Positions 5,029 to 5,048 of a DNA stretch of 5,048 nucleotides are shown here, piece after piece. Numbering within the stretch: position 1 is the stretch's first letter; each line of letters opens with the position of its first letter. The notes beneath the pieces are model-generated. The model did not search any database, was not told the DNA's origin, and saw only the letters and a program-made list of their open reading frames with translations. A program made the position numbers and the translations under genes. The DNA is from Anaerolineales bacterium Chloro_02. GTDB lineage: Bacteria; Chloroflexota; Anaerolineae; Anaerolineales; Anaerolineaceae. The stretch is from contig LUZV01000218.1 of NCBI GenBank assembly GCA_001603765.1, positions 1 to 5,048 on the forward strand, read 5' to 3'.

Positions 5029-5048
5029 TGACCCCCTCCTCGGAGGGG
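5029..5048 (+). repeat. 20-base direct repeat, copy 2 (cut by window edge)
   Basis: This is identical to 4905-4924 and ends at the last base of the window, so the true length of the shared unit is unknown. Upstream flanks differ apart from a few bases (CT before TGACCC), so identity starts near 5029. The presence of a second copy implies the element continues to the right. Confidence 0.8.

Noticed and set aside
4905..5048. CRISPR array
   Set aside because: Only two repeats of 20 bases with a 104-base interval; there is no regular spacer length and no cas gene.

Overview
The window looks like ordinary chromosomal DNA of moderate GC from a free-living bacterium, most likely a Chloroflexota (Anaerolineae-type) genome. 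I infer this from the gene set: a TrmI-type tRNA m1A58 methyltransferase, which is restricted among bacteria to a few phyla, a long two-domain L25/Ctc protein, and small unnamed membrane proteins of a style I associate with that group. No rRNA, tRNA or phylogenetic marker settles it. There are no phage genes, transposases, CRISPR arrays or toxin-antitoxin modules.

Layout. Positions 1-1110 hold a minus-strand transcription unit: an extended -10 promoter, a trimeric-type purine nucleoside phosphorylase (224-1060), and 19 bases later the N-terminus of an unnamed two-helix membrane protein that runs off the left edge. Positions 1212-1950 hold a minus-strand SRAP/YedK-type abasic-site protein with its own promoter. 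An intergenic region (1908-2181) separates it from the divergent plus-strand gene for L25/Ctc (2182-2835), which has a good sigma-70-type promoter, a 70-base leader and a strong terminator (2857-2885). That terminator sits in a convergent junction and could also serve the opposite strand.

Positions 2984-4721 hold a compact minus-strand operon. It encodes a 94-residue three-helix membrane protein, TrmI, and a CoA-pyrophosphatase-like NUDIX hydrolase. The first junction is an ATGA overlap and the second a TTGA overlap with a TTG start, so the three are probably translationally coupled.

Positions 4722-5048 carry no convincing gene. They hold the operon's likely promoter and a repeat-rich segment: two copies of a 20-base GC-rich palindromic repeat (4905-4924 and 5029-5048, the second cut by the window edge), with short GGGTCA/TGACCC repeats around the first. 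This is the least explained part of the window.

The functional themes are housekeeping: purine salvage, abasic-site protection, 5S rRNA/ribosome assembly, tRNA modification and nucleotide-cofactor turnover. I do not see a convincing new multi-gene system. The best leads are the right-edge repeat, the palindrome over the SRAP gene promoter, the L25 leader, and the conserved-looking but unnamed membrane proteins coupled to pnp and trmI.
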